From CAVTJL01 sp963828215 (GTDB taxonomy: Bacteria > Pseudomonadota > Alphaproteobacteria > Geminicoccales > Geminicoccaceae), in assembly GCA_963828215.1 (NCBI GenBank), contig CAWHFO010000080.1, positions 1-64,000 on the forward strand: a stretch of DNA of 64,000 bases. Reading direction: 5' to 3'. The notes beneath the pieces were generated by a model that was not told the origin of the DNA, did not search any database, and saw only the letters and a program-made list of their open reading frames with translations. Both the position numbers and the translations under genes were made by a program. Shown one piece after another: positions 9,946 to 18,418 of the stretch. How positions within the stretch are numbered: position 1 is the stretch's first letter; every line of letters starts with the position of its first letter.

Positions 9946-11326
9946 ATGGTCGACTGTCTGGTGAGGGAGGCCGCCGACGGGCGGCCCGTGCGGGTCGTGG
10001 GCGTTGCCGACGCGGCAGCGGCGATCGCAGCGCTGCCGGCGGCGCAACAGCGATGGCTGGGCTCGACGGGCTTCAAGGCCAAGCCCGGGGCCGCGGCGCT
10101 GCTGCCCGGCGCCGACGGTGCCGTGGCCGGCGCCCTCCTGGTGGTCGGCTCGCCGGCCGGCGCCTGGGACGCGGGCGGGCTCCCCGCCGTCCTGCCCGAA
10201 GGGGACTGGCGGCTGGACGACCGCCAGGGGCTCCTGTCGCCCGCCGAGGCCGGCCTCGCCTTCGCGCTCGCCTCCTACCGCTTCGAGCGCTATCGGAAGA
10301 GCGAGCGCCCCCGTCCGCGGCTCGTGGTGAGCGACGCCGCGGCGCATCGGCGGGCCAGCGAGCTCGCCGCCTCGATCTGCCTCGCCCGGGATCTCGTCAA
10401 CACGCCGGCCAACGACCTGGGCCCGGAGGAGCTGGAGGCCGCGGTGGCCGAGGTCGCCAGGGCTCAGGGTGCCCGGCTCACCTCGATCGTGGGCGAGGAG
10501 CTGCTCGACAGGAACTATCCGACCATCCATGCCGTCGGTCGGGCCAGCAGCCGGGCGCCGCGGCTGCTCGACCTCGTCTGGGGCGACGCCGGAGCCCCCA
10601 AGGTGACGCTGGTCGGCAAGGGCGTGTGCTTCGACACGGGCGGGCTCGACATCAAGCCGTCGGCCGGCATGCTCATGATGAAAAAGGACATGGGCGGGGC
10701 CGGGCTGATGCTGGGGCTGGCCCGGGCGGTGATGGCGCTGGGCCTGCCGGTGCGCCTGCAGGCTGCTGATCCCGGCCGTCGAGAACAGCATCTCGGGCAG
10801 CGCCTTCCGGCCCGGCGACGTGCTGCGCACCCGGAAGGGGCTGAGCGTCGAGATCGGCAACACCGATGCCGAGGGACGGCTGGTGCTGTGCGACGCCCTG
10901 GCCGAGGCCGATCTCGAGAGGCCGGAGGTCATGCTCGACGCGGCGACGCTCACCGGGGCGGCGCGCGTGGCCCTGGGGCCGGAGCTGCCGGCGCTCTTCA
11001 CGCCCGACGACGACCTCGCCCAGGCGATCCTCGCCAAGGGCGTGGCGCTCGAGGAGCCGCTGTGGCGGCTGCCGCTGCACGCGCCCTACCGCAAGCTGAT
11101 CGACAGCGCCGTGGCCGACATCAACAACGCCGGCAGCAAGCCTTTCGCCGGCGCCATCACGGCGGCCCTGTTCCTCAAGGACTTCGTGACCGAGACGAAG
11201 GGCTGGGCGCATCTCGACATCTTCGCCTGGAACGACGATGCGCGGCCGGGTCGGCCGAAAGGTGCCGAGGCCACGGGGCTGCGGCCGCTCCTCGCCATGC
11301 TCGAGGATCGCTTTGGCCGCGGCTGA
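9946..11326 (+). CDS. leucyl aminopeptidase family protein (M17), one frameshift
   Basis: Cytosolic two-metal exopeptidase removing N-terminal residues. The C-terminal catalytic domain carries the M17 set: VGKGVCFDTGGLDIKP, MKKDMGGAG (metal-binding Lys and Asp) and the signature NTDAEGRLVLCDAL, followed by DAATLTGAA. The N-terminal domain (about 1-150) is the shorter macro-like domain of the alphaproteobacterial branch. One extra G near 10761 breaks the frame; removing it joins PVRLQ to LLIPAVENSISGSAFRPGD exactly and gives 459 residues. It starts 19 bases after valS and is probably co-transcribed. Confidence 0.9.
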
Positions 11327-11767
11327 GCCGGGCGCGTCCGCCGCGACCGACCCGCGGCCGACTATGCCTGGTTCCATCCGCTCGAGACCCGGTGGATGGA
11401 CAACGACATGTACGGCCACGTCAACAACGTGATCTATTACAGCTATTTCGACACGGCGATCGCCCACTTCCTGATGCGCGAGGGCGGCTTCGAGCCGCTG
11501 GCCTCGCCCTTCATCGACTTCGCCGTCGACACCGGCTGCCGCTTTCACAGCCCGATCGCCTTTCCCGACCGGATCGACGCCGGCCTGCGCGTCGGCCGGG
11601 TCGGGCGCACCAGCGTGCGCTGGGAGATCGGCCTCTTCCGCAACGACGAGCAGGATGCCGCGGCCGACGGCCATTTCGTTCATGTCTTCGTCGACCGCGC
11701 CGACCAGCGGCCGGTGCCGGTTCCGCCGGGCATCCAGGGCGCGATCGACCGCCTGATGCCCCGCTGA
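11313..11767 (+). CDS. acyl-CoA thioesterase, 4HBT (hot-dog) family
   Basis: Hot-dog fold thioesterase of the 4-hydroxybenzoyl-CoA thioesterase type. The core TRWMDNDMYGHVNNVIYYSYFDTA contains the catalytic-region Asp and the GHVNN motif, and the following strands (RFHSPIAFPDRIDAGLRVGRVGRTSVRWEIGLF) match the family. The first in-frame ATG is at 11396, inside the TRWMDND motif, which is too late. A TTG at 11313 overlapping the aminopeptidase stop gives a normal N-terminus if one base is missing near 11358 (...TDPRP / DYAWFHPLETRW). That would give about 151 residues. Confidence 0.82.
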
Positions 11768-11854
11768 GTCCGGGCCGCCGCCCTTGAGCCTTGCTGAGGC
11801 TTTCATCAGCCTCTAGAACGGGGCGATGGCGGGGCCGGGCCGGACGAGGGTGGC

Positions 11855-12325
11855 GTGAGCGAGCGGGCGCGGGTGCGGATCAATCTCTCTCAGCGCGAGC
11901 TGGAGGTCGAGGGCCCCGAGGCCTTCGTCGATCGCTGGGCCACCCGCATCGAGGAGCTGCTGGAGACCCTGGAGGCCGCCCGCCCGATGCCGGCCGCAGG
12001 CGAGCCGGCGGAGCCGGCGTCGCGCAGCCCGCTCGGCACCTTCGGCGAGTTCCTGCAGCTCATCCCCAACACCGCCACCGAGACCGACAAGATCCTGGCG
12101 ACCGGCTATTTCGTGCAGCAGCTGGCCGGGGACGATGCCTTCAGCACGGGCGAGGCGAGCCGGAAGCTCACCGATCACGGCGTCAAGGTCGGCAACCCCT
12201 CGCAATGCGTGCGGCAGTCGCTGGCCGCCAAGCGGGTCTTCCTGGTGCAGCGCGGCCGCTACCGCGTGTCCCAGGGCGGCCGCTCCCACCTCCGCCGCCT
12301 GCTCGGCGACATCGTCCCCGACTGA
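11855..12325 (+). CDS. hypothetical protein with possible C-terminal winged-helix
   Basis: A 156-residue protein starting at GTG (MSERARVRINLSQRELEVEG). The N-terminal 35 residues look like a beta hairpin plus a helix (FVDRWATRIEELLETLEAA). A Pro/Ala linker follows. The C-terminal half (GTFGEFLQLIPNTATETDKILATGYFVQQL ... FSTGEASRKLTDHGVKVGNPSQCVRQ ... VFLVQRGRYRVSQGGRSHLRRLL) reads like a winged-helix. I do not recognise a named family and do not assign a function. It stands alone between a thioesterase and an EthD-like gene. Confidence 0.7.
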   Translation: MSERARVRINLSQRELEVEGPEAFVDRWATRIEELLETLEAARPMPAAGEPAEPASRSPLGTFGEFLQLIPNTATETDKILATGYFVQQLAGDDAFSTGEASRKLTDHGVKVGNPSQCVRQSLAAKRVFLVQRGRYRVSQGGRSHLRRLLGDIVPD

Positions 12326-12480
12326 GCCGCCGCGCAAGACGAGGAGGGCGTGGTATCGCCCCCGCCGCATGCGGCCATGCGTGTCCAGCCTTGTTCCCGA
12401 CGGCCGGACAAGGTACACATGAGATCATGGTGATCTGCGTGTTCAGCTTATCTCCGTAGCTCAGAACCAGGAGTGATGCC

Positions 12481-12803
12481 ATGGCCAAGGTGATCTTCAT
12501 CCTGCAGAAGCGGCGCGACCAGAGCCGGGACGCAGTGCCTGCGGTCACTGGAGCGGCCCGGTCACACGGCCCTCGTCAACACGATCGCCGGGTCTCACGA
12601 GATGGGTTCAGAACCATGTGGTCGGCGGCCCAGGCGAGCCGGTGTGCGACGGCGTGGGCGAGCTCTGGTTCGAGAGCGACGAGGCGATGACCAGGGCGCT
12701 GAGCTCGCCGGAGATGGCGGCAGCGGTCGAGGACGCGAAGAACTTTCTCGACATGGAGCGAACGGGCATGGTCATCGTCCACGAGAAGGCCGTGGGGCGA
12801 TGA
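12481..12803 (+). pseudogene. EthD-domain-like protein, frame disrupted several times
   Basis: Remnant or mis-sequenced copy of a roughly 105-residue EthD-like (dimeric alpha/beta-barrel) protein. The start MAKVIFILQKRRDQSRD is good and follows an AGGAG site. The frame then moves at least twice (near 12534 and 12591). The middle GHTALVNTIAG, then LTRWVQNHVVGGPGEP, and the end GELWFESDEAMTRALSSPEM match the EthD pattern (HGPLV...PGLRRYVQNHV...W...A..S.E). An extra T near 12591 explains one break; the region 12534-12550 needs more than one change. This is the most damaged gene in the window, so real decay is possible. Confidence 0.6.
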
Positions 12804-13050
12804 GTCGTCGGCGCGGGCCCCCAGGGAGCCGCTTCTCGCGTGTTCCTGCTCTTCCGCAGGTGCAGCGCCCTCGCGCTGAGACGCAGGATGGCCGTGCCTG
12901 CCGTCTTGACCTTTGGGCGGCGTCGGGCTAACGGCATTGGCATGTCACGCTGCAGGGCGCTCATCACGGTCACGCGAATTAGCTGCCCGGTCTCTCTCTG
13001 AGACCGGGGCCAAGGGCTCGTTCGTTTTCGTCGATGAGGATCAGACGGCC
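12804..13050. other. intergenic spacer before the ACT-like gene
   Basis: 247 bases with no convincing gene. It includes a perfect hairpin at 12986-13008 (listed separately) and a short T-rich stretch near 13020-13030. Confidence 0.4.
12986..13008 (+). promoter_or_regulatory. hairpin in leader of the ACT-like gene
   Basis: Perfect 9-bp stem CCCGGTCTC / GAGACCGGG with a 5-base loop, 43 bases before the ATG at 13051. A mixed T-rich stretch (TTCGTTTTCG) begins about 12 bases downstream, too far for a textbook terminator. It could be the terminator of the upstream gene or a leader element. Confidence 0.45.
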
Positions 13051-13314
13051 ATGTCCAGCGTCTATTGCTTCTCCGTCCACAGCGACGCCACCCCCGCCAG
13101 CCTGCCGCGCGTGCTCGACGTTTTTGCGCTTTATGGGCACGTGCCCGAGCAGTGCCACAGCCAGCTCGGCGGCCAGGGCGGGGACGAGCTGGTGATCGAC
13201 GTCCAGATGAGCGACCTCACGCCCGAGGCCGCGGCGCGGGTGGCGAAACGGCTTGGCCGGGTCGTCACCGTGACCAGCGTTCTCTACTCCGAGAAGCAGC
13301 GGTGCGCGGCCTGA
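13051..13314 (+). CDS. small ACT-like protein
   Basis: An 87-residue protein with one beta-alpha-beta-beta-alpha-beta unit: YCFSVHSDATPASLPRVLDVFALYG, then HSQLGGQGGDELVIDVQMSDL and AARVAKRLGRVVTVTSVLYSEK. The pattern resembles the single ACT domain of small regulatory subunits (IlvM/IlvH type), but no acetolactate synthase large subunit is nearby, so a specific partner cannot be named. Its 3' end overlaps the GTG start of the next gene by 13 bases, so the two are probably co-translated. Confidence 0.7.
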   Translation: MSSVYCFSVHSDATPASLPRVLDVFALYGHVPEQCHSQLGGQGGDELVIDVQMSDLTPEAAARVAKRLGRVVTVTSVLYSEKQRCAA

Positions 13315-13910
13315 CGGCCGCGGCGATCCTGCTGGCCCTGCTGTCCTGCGGCGCCCGGGCGGCACCCGCCGATCTCTGCTCGGCCCTGTTCGTGCCGGAG
13401 GAGCTGGGCCTGTCCTGCCGGCCGGCCGACGACGCCGCGATGGGAGGCGTGGTCATCGAGCCGGTGAGCGGGGAGTTCGCGAGCCTGAGCCGGATGACGG
13501 TGTGGCCCCTCGATCACGCGACGGACCCGCTCGCCTGGAGCGATCCCGCGGCCTGGCTCCGCCAACGGCTGGTCATCGACACCTCGGGCGTCAAGGGCGC
13601 GCTCGGCAGGCTCGTGATGGATCCCGACAGCCCGTTCGGCGGGAGCACGCTGAAGGATGCCCTGGGATCGCTGATGACGGGGCTCGGCAGCCTCGCCAAG
13701 GCGCCGCTGGCCGCCTGCGACGAGCCGGCGGCGCGGTCGCACGGCCGCTGGGAGATGGGCTGCACCTTCGGCGCCGAGGGGCTGGGCCTCGACCTCGTGC
13801 TGCGCGTCCAGGCGGCCGGCGACGACCGCTACGGCGTCAGCATGCGGACCATGAACGAGCAGCGGCTGCGCCATTTCCAGGCGATCGCCAACAGCTTCGC
13901 GCCCGACTGA
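13302..13910 (+). CDS. hypothetical exported protein
   Basis: A 202-residue protein from a GTG at 13302. The N-terminus is a clear export signal: MRGLTAAAILLALLSCGARA, with either signal peptidase I cleavage after ARA or, less likely, lipidation at the LLSC cysteine. The mature part has a conserved-looking core (MGGVVIEPVSGEFASLSRMTVWPL, LVIDTSGVKGALGRLVMDPDSPFGG, DEPAARSHGRWEMGCTF) and a last helix MNEQRLRHFQAIANSF. Three Cys are present in the mature protein. Family unknown; location periplasmic. Confidence 0.75.
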   Translation: MRGLTAAAILLALLSCGARAAPADLCSALFVPEELGLSCRPADDAAMGGVVIEPVSGEFASLSRMTVWPLDHATDPLAWSDPAAWLRQRLVIDTSGVKGALGRLVMDPDSPFGGSTLKDALGSLMTGLGSLAKAPLAACDEPAARSHGRWEMGCTFGAEGLGLDLVLRVQAAGDDRYGVSMRTMNEQRLRHFQAIANSFAPD

Positions 13911-13934
13911 CGCGCGGGGTGCCGGGATCGGCAC

Positions 13935-13979
13935 CCGCCCGAAGCGGGTCCGCCCGAAGGAGGCCCGCCCGAAGGAGGC
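13935..13979 (+). repeat. three tandem 15-bp units carrying a duplicated ribosome-binding site
   Basis: Two identical units (13950-13964 and 13965-13979, CCGCCCGAAGGAGGC) preceded by a diverged third (13935-13949). Each of the last two contains GAAGGAGG. The final copy sits directly before the ATG at 13984, and the other 15 bases further up. Confidence 0.85.
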
Positions 13980-13983
13980 CCGG

Positions 13984-14694
13984 ATGACAGCCACCGACCA
14001 GGTCGTGATCGTGACGGGCGCCGCCGGCAATCTGGGCTCGGCGCTGGTCCGGCTCCTGCTGGGCCGGGACGTGCGGGTCGTCGCCATGGAGCGCACGCCG
14101 GCGGCCCTCGACCGGCTGCTCGCCAGCCTGGACGATGCCCGGGGCTGCACGCCGCTGCCGGGCGTGGATCCGGGCGACGCAGCCGCCTGCGAGGCCGCTG
14201 CCGCCGACGTGCTCCGCCGCCTCGGCCGGATCGACGGGCTCGCCTGCACCGTCGGCACCTTCGCCATGGCCGGCATCGCCGAGGCCGCCCAGGATCACTG
14301 GGATCTCCTGTTCGCTGCCAATCTCCGGACGACGGTCAACATCTGCCGGGCCGTCGTCCCGACGATGCGGGACAGGAAAAGCGGCAGCATCGTGACGGTG
14401 GGGGCCGGAGCGGCGCTCAGGGCGCCCGCCGGCATGGCCGCCTACGCCGCCTCGAAGAGCGCCGTGCTGCGGCTGACCGAGAGCCTGGCGGCGGAGCTCA
14501 AGGGCGACGGCATCCGGGCCAACTGCGTCCTGCCCAGCACGCTCGACACGCCGCAGAACCGGGCGGCGATGCCGAAGGCCGATCCGGAAAAGTGGGTGAC
14601 GCCGACCGAGGTCGCCGAGGTGATGGCCTTTTTGCTGTCGGATGCCGGCCGGGCGGTGAACGGCGCCGCCATTCCGGTCAGCGGGCGGGGCTAG
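13984..14694 (+). CDS. SDR family NAD(P)-dependent oxidoreductase
   Basis: Classical short-chain dehydrogenase/reductase of 236 residues. The cofactor motif TGAAGNLG is near residues 12-19, the NAG-equivalent is weak (CTVGTF in place of NNAG), and the catalytic YAASK is near residue 157. The Ser is replaced by the VGAGAAL strand: the usual catalytic Ser two strands earlier reads G or A here, so activity on a keto/alcohol substrate is not assured. The start has a strong duplicated ribosome site. Substrate unknown. Confidence 0.88.
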   Translation: MTATDQVVIVTGAAGNLGSALVRLLLGRDVRVVAMERTPAALDRLLASLDDARGCTPLPGVDPGDAAACEAAAADVLRRLGRIDGLACTVGTFAMAGIAEAAQDHWDLLFAANLRTTVNICRAVVPTMRDRKSGSIVTVGAGAALRAPAGMAAYAASKSAVLRLTESLAAELKGDGIRANCVLPSTLDTPQNRAAMPKADPEKWVTPTEVAEVMAFLLSDAGRAVNGAAIPVSGRG

Positions 14695-15383
14695 GCCACG
14701 CCGGCCGGCACCGCTCCGGCGCGATCGCGCAGGTGCCGGGCGATGAGGGCCGGGTCGACGGCGCCCTCGAAGGCGGGTCGGCCGTCGAGCACGAAGGTGG
14801 GGACGGCCCGGATGCCGAGGCGGAGCGCTGCGGCCGCCTCGCGGCGCACCTCGTCGACGCCTTGGTCGGAGGCGAGGAGATCGGCGATCGCCGCTGGATC
14901 GAGCCCCGCCTCGGCGCCGACGGCTGCCAGCACGCCATCGTCGCCGATGTCCTGGCCTTCGAGGAAATAGGCGCGGAACAGGCGCTCGACGACGGCGTCC
15001 TGGACGCCCTGCTCGCCCGCCAGCCAGATGAGGCGGTGCGCCTTGACCGTGTTGGGCGTCCGCGGGATGGCGTCGAACCGGAAGTCGATGCCTTCGTCGG
15101 CCCCTGCCCCGGCTACCCGCGCGTCGAGCATCCTGGCCCGCTCGGGAGAGCCGAACTTGGCGGTCCGATAGACGCTGCGCTCGACTCCCTCCTCGGGCAT
15201 GTCGGGATTGAGCTCGAAGGGGCGCCAGACCACCTCGACGTCGAGATCGGGCACGGCGGCGAGGGCCTTCTCGAGCCGGCGCTTGCCGATGAAGCACCAG
15301 GGGCAGATGACGTCGGACACGATCTCGAGGCGGAGCCGCGGCCCCGCCGTCCCCGCCCCTCGCCCGTCCGTCGTCACGCCCAT
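14691..15383 (-). CDS. DsbA family oxidoreductase, FrnE-like
   Basis: Thioredoxin-fold protein of 230 residues without a signal peptide, so cytoplasmic. The active-site motif CPWC lies in IVSDVICPWCFIGKRRLEKAL near the N-terminus. The helical insert and the cis-Pro loop (AVPTFVLDG) near residue 205 are in place, as in FrnE (polyketide-related dithiol isomerase homologues). The start was set at the ATG at 15383, where the frame first becomes protein-like. Its 3' end overlaps the convergent SDR gene by 4 bases. Confidence 0.88.
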   Translation of the reverse strand: MGVTTDGRGAGTAGPRLRLEIVSDVICPWCFIGKRRLEKALAAVPDLDVEVVWRPFELNPDMPEEGVERSVYRTAKFGSPERARMLDARVAGAGADEGIDFRFDAIPRTPNTVKAHRLIWLAGEQGVQDAVVERLFRAYFLEGQDIGDDGVLAAVGAEAGLDPAAIADLLASDQGVDEVRREAAAALRLGIRAVPTFVLDGRPAFEGAVDPALIARHLRDRAGAVPAGVA

Positions 15384-15448
15384 CGCCCTCTCCCACCTCG
15401 TCCAGATACCGAGAAGATATCGGGCGGGCGGCGGCCGGTGACAACCGC

Positions 15449-15652
15449 CTACTCCTCCTCGTCGGGGGCCGGCGCCTCCTCGTCGGTCTCGACCGCGGGC
15501 ACGGCGTAGCGGCCGTCCGCCCAGTTCAAAAAGTCGCGGTCGCGACAGTGGCGAGAGCAGAAAGGCCGAAAACGCTGATCGCGCGGCTTGCCGCAGATCG
15601 GGCAGCGGGGCACCCGCGCCGGTCTCTTTTCGCCCGTGGGCTCGTCGGCCAT
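15449..15652 (-). CDS. yacG: DNA gyrase inhibitor YacG
   Basis: A 67-residue zinc protein. The four Cys ligands are visible as CPIC near residue 17 and CSRHC near residue 32 (spacing C-x2-C-x15-C-x3-C), followed by RDFLNWADGRYAVP. The C-terminal acidic tail is typical. YacG binds GyrB and inhibits gyrase. It sits directly after rng, the usual alphaproteobacterial order. Confidence 0.95.
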   Translation of the reverse strand: MADEPTGEKRPARVPRCPICGKPRDQRFRPFCSRHCRDRDFLNWADGRYAVPAVETDEEAPAPDEEE

Positions 15653-15655
15653 GGC

Positions 15656-17038
15656 TCAGCCGCTCTCGAGAACGAAGGCACCCCGGGCCAGTGCCGGGTC
15701 CCGGTCGAGCGGGACGGGGCTGCCGACGCTCCGCCACATCGGTGCCGCCTCGCCCGCTAGATAGTCGGCGAGGTCGGGGGCGACGCGGATGCGGCGGGGC
15801 GATCCGCTCCCGAGCCCGATCACGAGCTGCTCGGCGGCCGCGCGGAGCGAGGGAACGCGTCCGCTACCCTCGCACTGGGGGCAGTCGCGCCGCAGCCGCG
15901 CCTCGAGCGAGCGGCCGCGCCGGGCGCGGCTGATCTGGACGATGCCCAGCGGCGACATCGGATAGGTCTGCAAGGGGGCGGGGTCGGCGCGAAAGGCACG
16001 CTTCAGCGCGTCCTCGAGCCGCTGGCGCGACGCCTTGGCGGGCAGGTCGACGAAGTCGACGACGATCGTGCCGCCGAGGTTCCTCAGGCGGACCTGACGA
16101 GCCAGCTCGTTGGCGGCCTCGATGTCGACGTCGAGGGCAGCCCTGCCCTCGCCGTCGACATCGACTGCGACACAGGCCCTGGTCTGCTCGATGGTGATGC
16201 GCCCGCCGCCGCGCAGCCTCACCTCGGGTGCCAGCGCGGCTTCCATCTCGCCCAGGACCTCGGTCTGCTCGAAGGCGCCCGAGCCCGAATCGAGGCGGAC
16301 GATCTCCACCCCGTGGGCGCGCAGCGGTCCCTCGGCGAGGCGGCGGCAGCGGGCCAGGAGGCCCGCATCGGCGACCTCGATCCGGCGCAGCTCGGGGTCC
16401 ATGACGGCGCGCACCAGGCGCTCCAGGGCATGCTCGTCGCCGCTCAGGCGGCCCGGCTTGCCGCGCCCGGCCTCGGCCTGAAGCGCCCGCCAACGCTCCT
16501 CGAGCGCCTGCAGCTCCTCCAGCAGCAGGGCGTCGTCGACCCCGGTCGCGAGCTTCCTCAGCGTGACGCCCTTCGGGCCGAAAAGGGTCTCGGCGCGGCG
16601 CTGCAGCGCCTCGCGCTCGCGGCCCCGGATGGGGCCCGCCAGATCCAGCGGGCGGCCGTGCGGGCGGTAGATCAGGTGAAAGCCGAAAAGCCTGAGGTCG
16701 GTCGTGACCCGGGGGCCTTTTCCGGCTTCCGGCTCGCGCACGCCCTGGACGATCAGGCGGCGGCCGTCCTGGAGCAGCCGGCCGATCGGCAGGCGCTCCT
16801 CCGACGGGGCCGCATGGCGGGCGTCCTTGCCGTTCAGAAAAGCCTGCTCGGGCGAGCCGATGTCGAGGAACGCCGCATTCAGCCGCTGCTCGATGCCCCG
16901 CACCTGGCCGAGGAAGAGGGCGTCGGTCACATAGCCGCCGATCTCGTCGGCATCGACCAGATCGATGAGGCGGCCGCCCTCCAGGACGGCACCGCGGACG
17001 CCGAAGCCGGTGGCCTCGACGACCAGCCGCCGGCTCAA
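15656..17038 (-). CDS. rng: ribonuclease G / RNase E family protein
   Basis: Single-strand endoribonuclease of about 460 residues that matures rRNA and turns over RNA. It lacks the long C-terminal scaffold of RNase E. Visible parts: an S1-like N-terminus (YVTDALFLGQVRGIEQRLNAAFLDIG), the RNase H-like and catalytic region with metal-binding Asp (CVAVDVDGEGRAALDVDIEAANELARQVRLRNLGGTIVVDFVD), and the zinc-link CPQC near residue 400. The start was chosen at TTG 17038, which overlaps the Maf stop as TTGA. Upstream codons in this frame are antisense-like. Confidence 0.9.
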   Translation of the reverse strand: MSRRLVVEATGFGVRGAVLEGGRLIDLVDADEIGGYVTDALFLGQVRGIEQRLNAAFLDIGSPEQAFLNGKDARHAAPSEERLPIGRLLQDGRRLIVQGVREPEAGKGPRVTTDLRLFGFHLIYRPHGRPLDLAGPIRGREREALQRRAETLFGPKGVTLRKLATGVDDALLLEELQALEERWRALQAEAGRGKPGRLSGDEHALERLVRAVMDPELRRIEVADAGLLARCRRLAEGPLRAHGVEIVRLDSGSGAFEQTEVLGEMEAALAPEVRLRGGGRITIEQTRACVAVDVDGEGRAALDVDIEAANELARQVRLRNLGGTIVVDFVDLPAKASRQRLEDALKRAFRADPAPLQTYPMSPLGIVQISRARRGRSLEARLRRDCPQCEGSGRVPSLRAAAEQLVIGLGSGSPRRIRVAPDLADYLAGEAAPMWRSVGSPVPLDRDPALARGAFVLESG

Positions 17039-17646
17039 GGCCGCCTCCAGCCGAGACCTTCGAGAAGGCCCACGGCCTCGGTGAGCGGCAGCCCGACGAC
17101 ATTGGTGTAGGAGCCGTTGAGGTCGGCGATGAAGGCGGCGGCAGCACCCTGGATGGCGTAGCCGCCGGCCTTGTCCCGCCATTCCTCGCTGTCCAGGTAG
17201 CGGTCCATCTCGCTCCGGCTCAACCGCTTCATCTTCACCATGGTCGTCACGACCCGCAGCCGCTCCCGGCCGCCCGGGGCGATGGCGGCGATCCCCCCAT
17301 AGACCCGGTGGCGGCGGCCGGACAGCAGATCGAGGCAGCGGCGCGCCGTGGCGCTGTCCAGCGCCTTGGGGAGGATGCGCCGGCCGCAGGCGACGACCGT
17401 GTCGGCTGCGAGAATGAAGGGCTCGGCTCGCCCGCCTCCCGCTCGATCGGCCAGGGCCCGGACGGCGCGCGCCTTGGCGGTGGCCAGGCGTGCGGCATGG
17501 GCCGCCGGCAGCTCGCGCGGCAGCGGCGTCTCGTCGATGTCGGGGGCCAGGATGCGGTCCGGCTCGATGCCGATCTGGCGCAGCAGCGCCAGCCGCCGCG
17601 GCGAGGACGAGGCCAGGACGAGCGGGGCGGGCGGGCTTTCCGCCAC
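17035..17646 (-). CDS. maf: Maf-like nucleotide pyrophosphatase
   Basis: House-cleaning NTP pyrophosphatase of 203 residues. Family motifs in order: LVLASSSPRRLALL at the N-terminus, DIDET, the ATAKARAV helix, the catalytic ADTVV, the LSGRRHRVYGG loop, and near the end KAGGYAIQG followed by GSYTNVVGLPL. The GTG start at 17646 lies 2 bases after the infA stop, and the stop overlaps the rng start by 4 bases, so infA-maf-rng-yacG is one operon. Confidence 0.95.
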   Translation of the reverse strand: MAESPPAPLVLASSSPRRLALLRQIGIEPDRILAPDIDETPLPRELPAAHAARLATAKARAVRALADRAGGGRAEPFILAADTVVACGRRILPKALDSATARRCLDLLSGRRHRVYGGIAAIAPGGRERLRVVTTMVKMKRLSRSEMDRYLDSEEWRDKAGGYAIQGAAAAFIADLNGSYTNVVGLPLTEAVGLLEGLGWRRP

Positions 17647-17648
17647 CC

Positions 17649-17873
17649 CTATTTGAAGCGGTAGGTGATGCGTCCGCGCGCCAGGTCGTAAGGCGTCATC
17701 TCGACGGTGACCTTGTCGCCGGCGAGCACCCGGATCCTGTTCTTGCGCATGCGGCCGGAGGTATGCGCCAGAATCTCGTGGTCGTTCTCGAGCTTGACCC
17801 GGAACATGGCATTGGGCAGCACTTCCGTGATGGTGCCGCCGAACTCGATCAGCTCTTCTTTCGCCATCGACAC
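17649..17873 (-). CDS. infA: translation initiation factor IF-1
   Basis: A 74-residue single OB-fold protein that occupies the ribosomal A site during initiation. Nearly every position is recognisable: KEELIEFGGTITEVLPNAMFRVKLEN, HTSGRMRKNRIRVLAGDKVTVEM, and the end DLARGRITYRFK. The start may be at Met1 or Met3 (M-S-M-A-K). First gene of infA-maf-rng-yacG. Confidence 0.98.
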   Translation of the reverse strand: MSMAKEELIEFGGTITEVLPNAMFRVKLENDHEILAHTSGRMRKNRIRVLAGDKVTVEMTPYDLARGRITYRFK

Positions 17874-17972
17874 TCCCAGTGGGACAGCGCCCCGGCTCGA
17901 GGCGCGCCCTTTTCATGGGGTGCCGGCTCCGCGAGGTCAAGATCAGGGCGGCGTTCCGACCGCCGGGGCCGC

Positions 17973-18415
17973 TCAGAGCTGCGGGCCGCCCTCGACCGGA
18001 AAGCGCTCGCGGATGCGTTCCATGAGGAGGTCGCGGAGCGCCCGGTAGGCCTCCAGCCGCTGATCGCGGGAGCTGTCGACGAGGCTGGGGTCGGGCATGT
18101 GCCAGAACTCGAGCTCGGTGGCGGTGTCGCGGGTCATCTCGACCGCCTGTGCTGGGCCTCGGGCGAGAGCGAGATCACGAGGTCGAAATAGCCGTCCTCG
18201 AGCTGGTCGAAGCTCTTCGGCCGGTGGCGGCCGAGCTCGATGCCGATCTCGTCCATGACGGCCACGGCGAAGGGATCGGGCTCGCCGGCCCGGACCCCGG
18301 CGCTGTCGACATAGACGTGACGGCCGTGGAGGAACTTGAGGATCGCCTCGGCCATCGGCGACCGGATCGCGTTCATCGAGCACGCGAAGAGCACGCTGCC
18401 GGGCAGATCCGCCAT
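17973..18415 (-). CDS. low-molecular-weight phosphotyrosine phosphatase / arsenate reductase family, one frameshift
   Basis: About 147 residues. The P-loop C-x5-R-S is at residues 12-19 (CSMNAIRSPMAEA), and the general-acid Asp is in MPDPSLVD of the C-terminal part. One base is missing near 18150: the upstream frame ends PEAQH and the downstream frame resumes AVEMTRDTATELEFW. In alphaproteobacteria this gene normally sits between UPF0262 and infA, as here. The physiological substrate is not known; arsenate reduction is not implied by context. Confidence 0.88.
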
Positions 18416-18418
18416 CGG

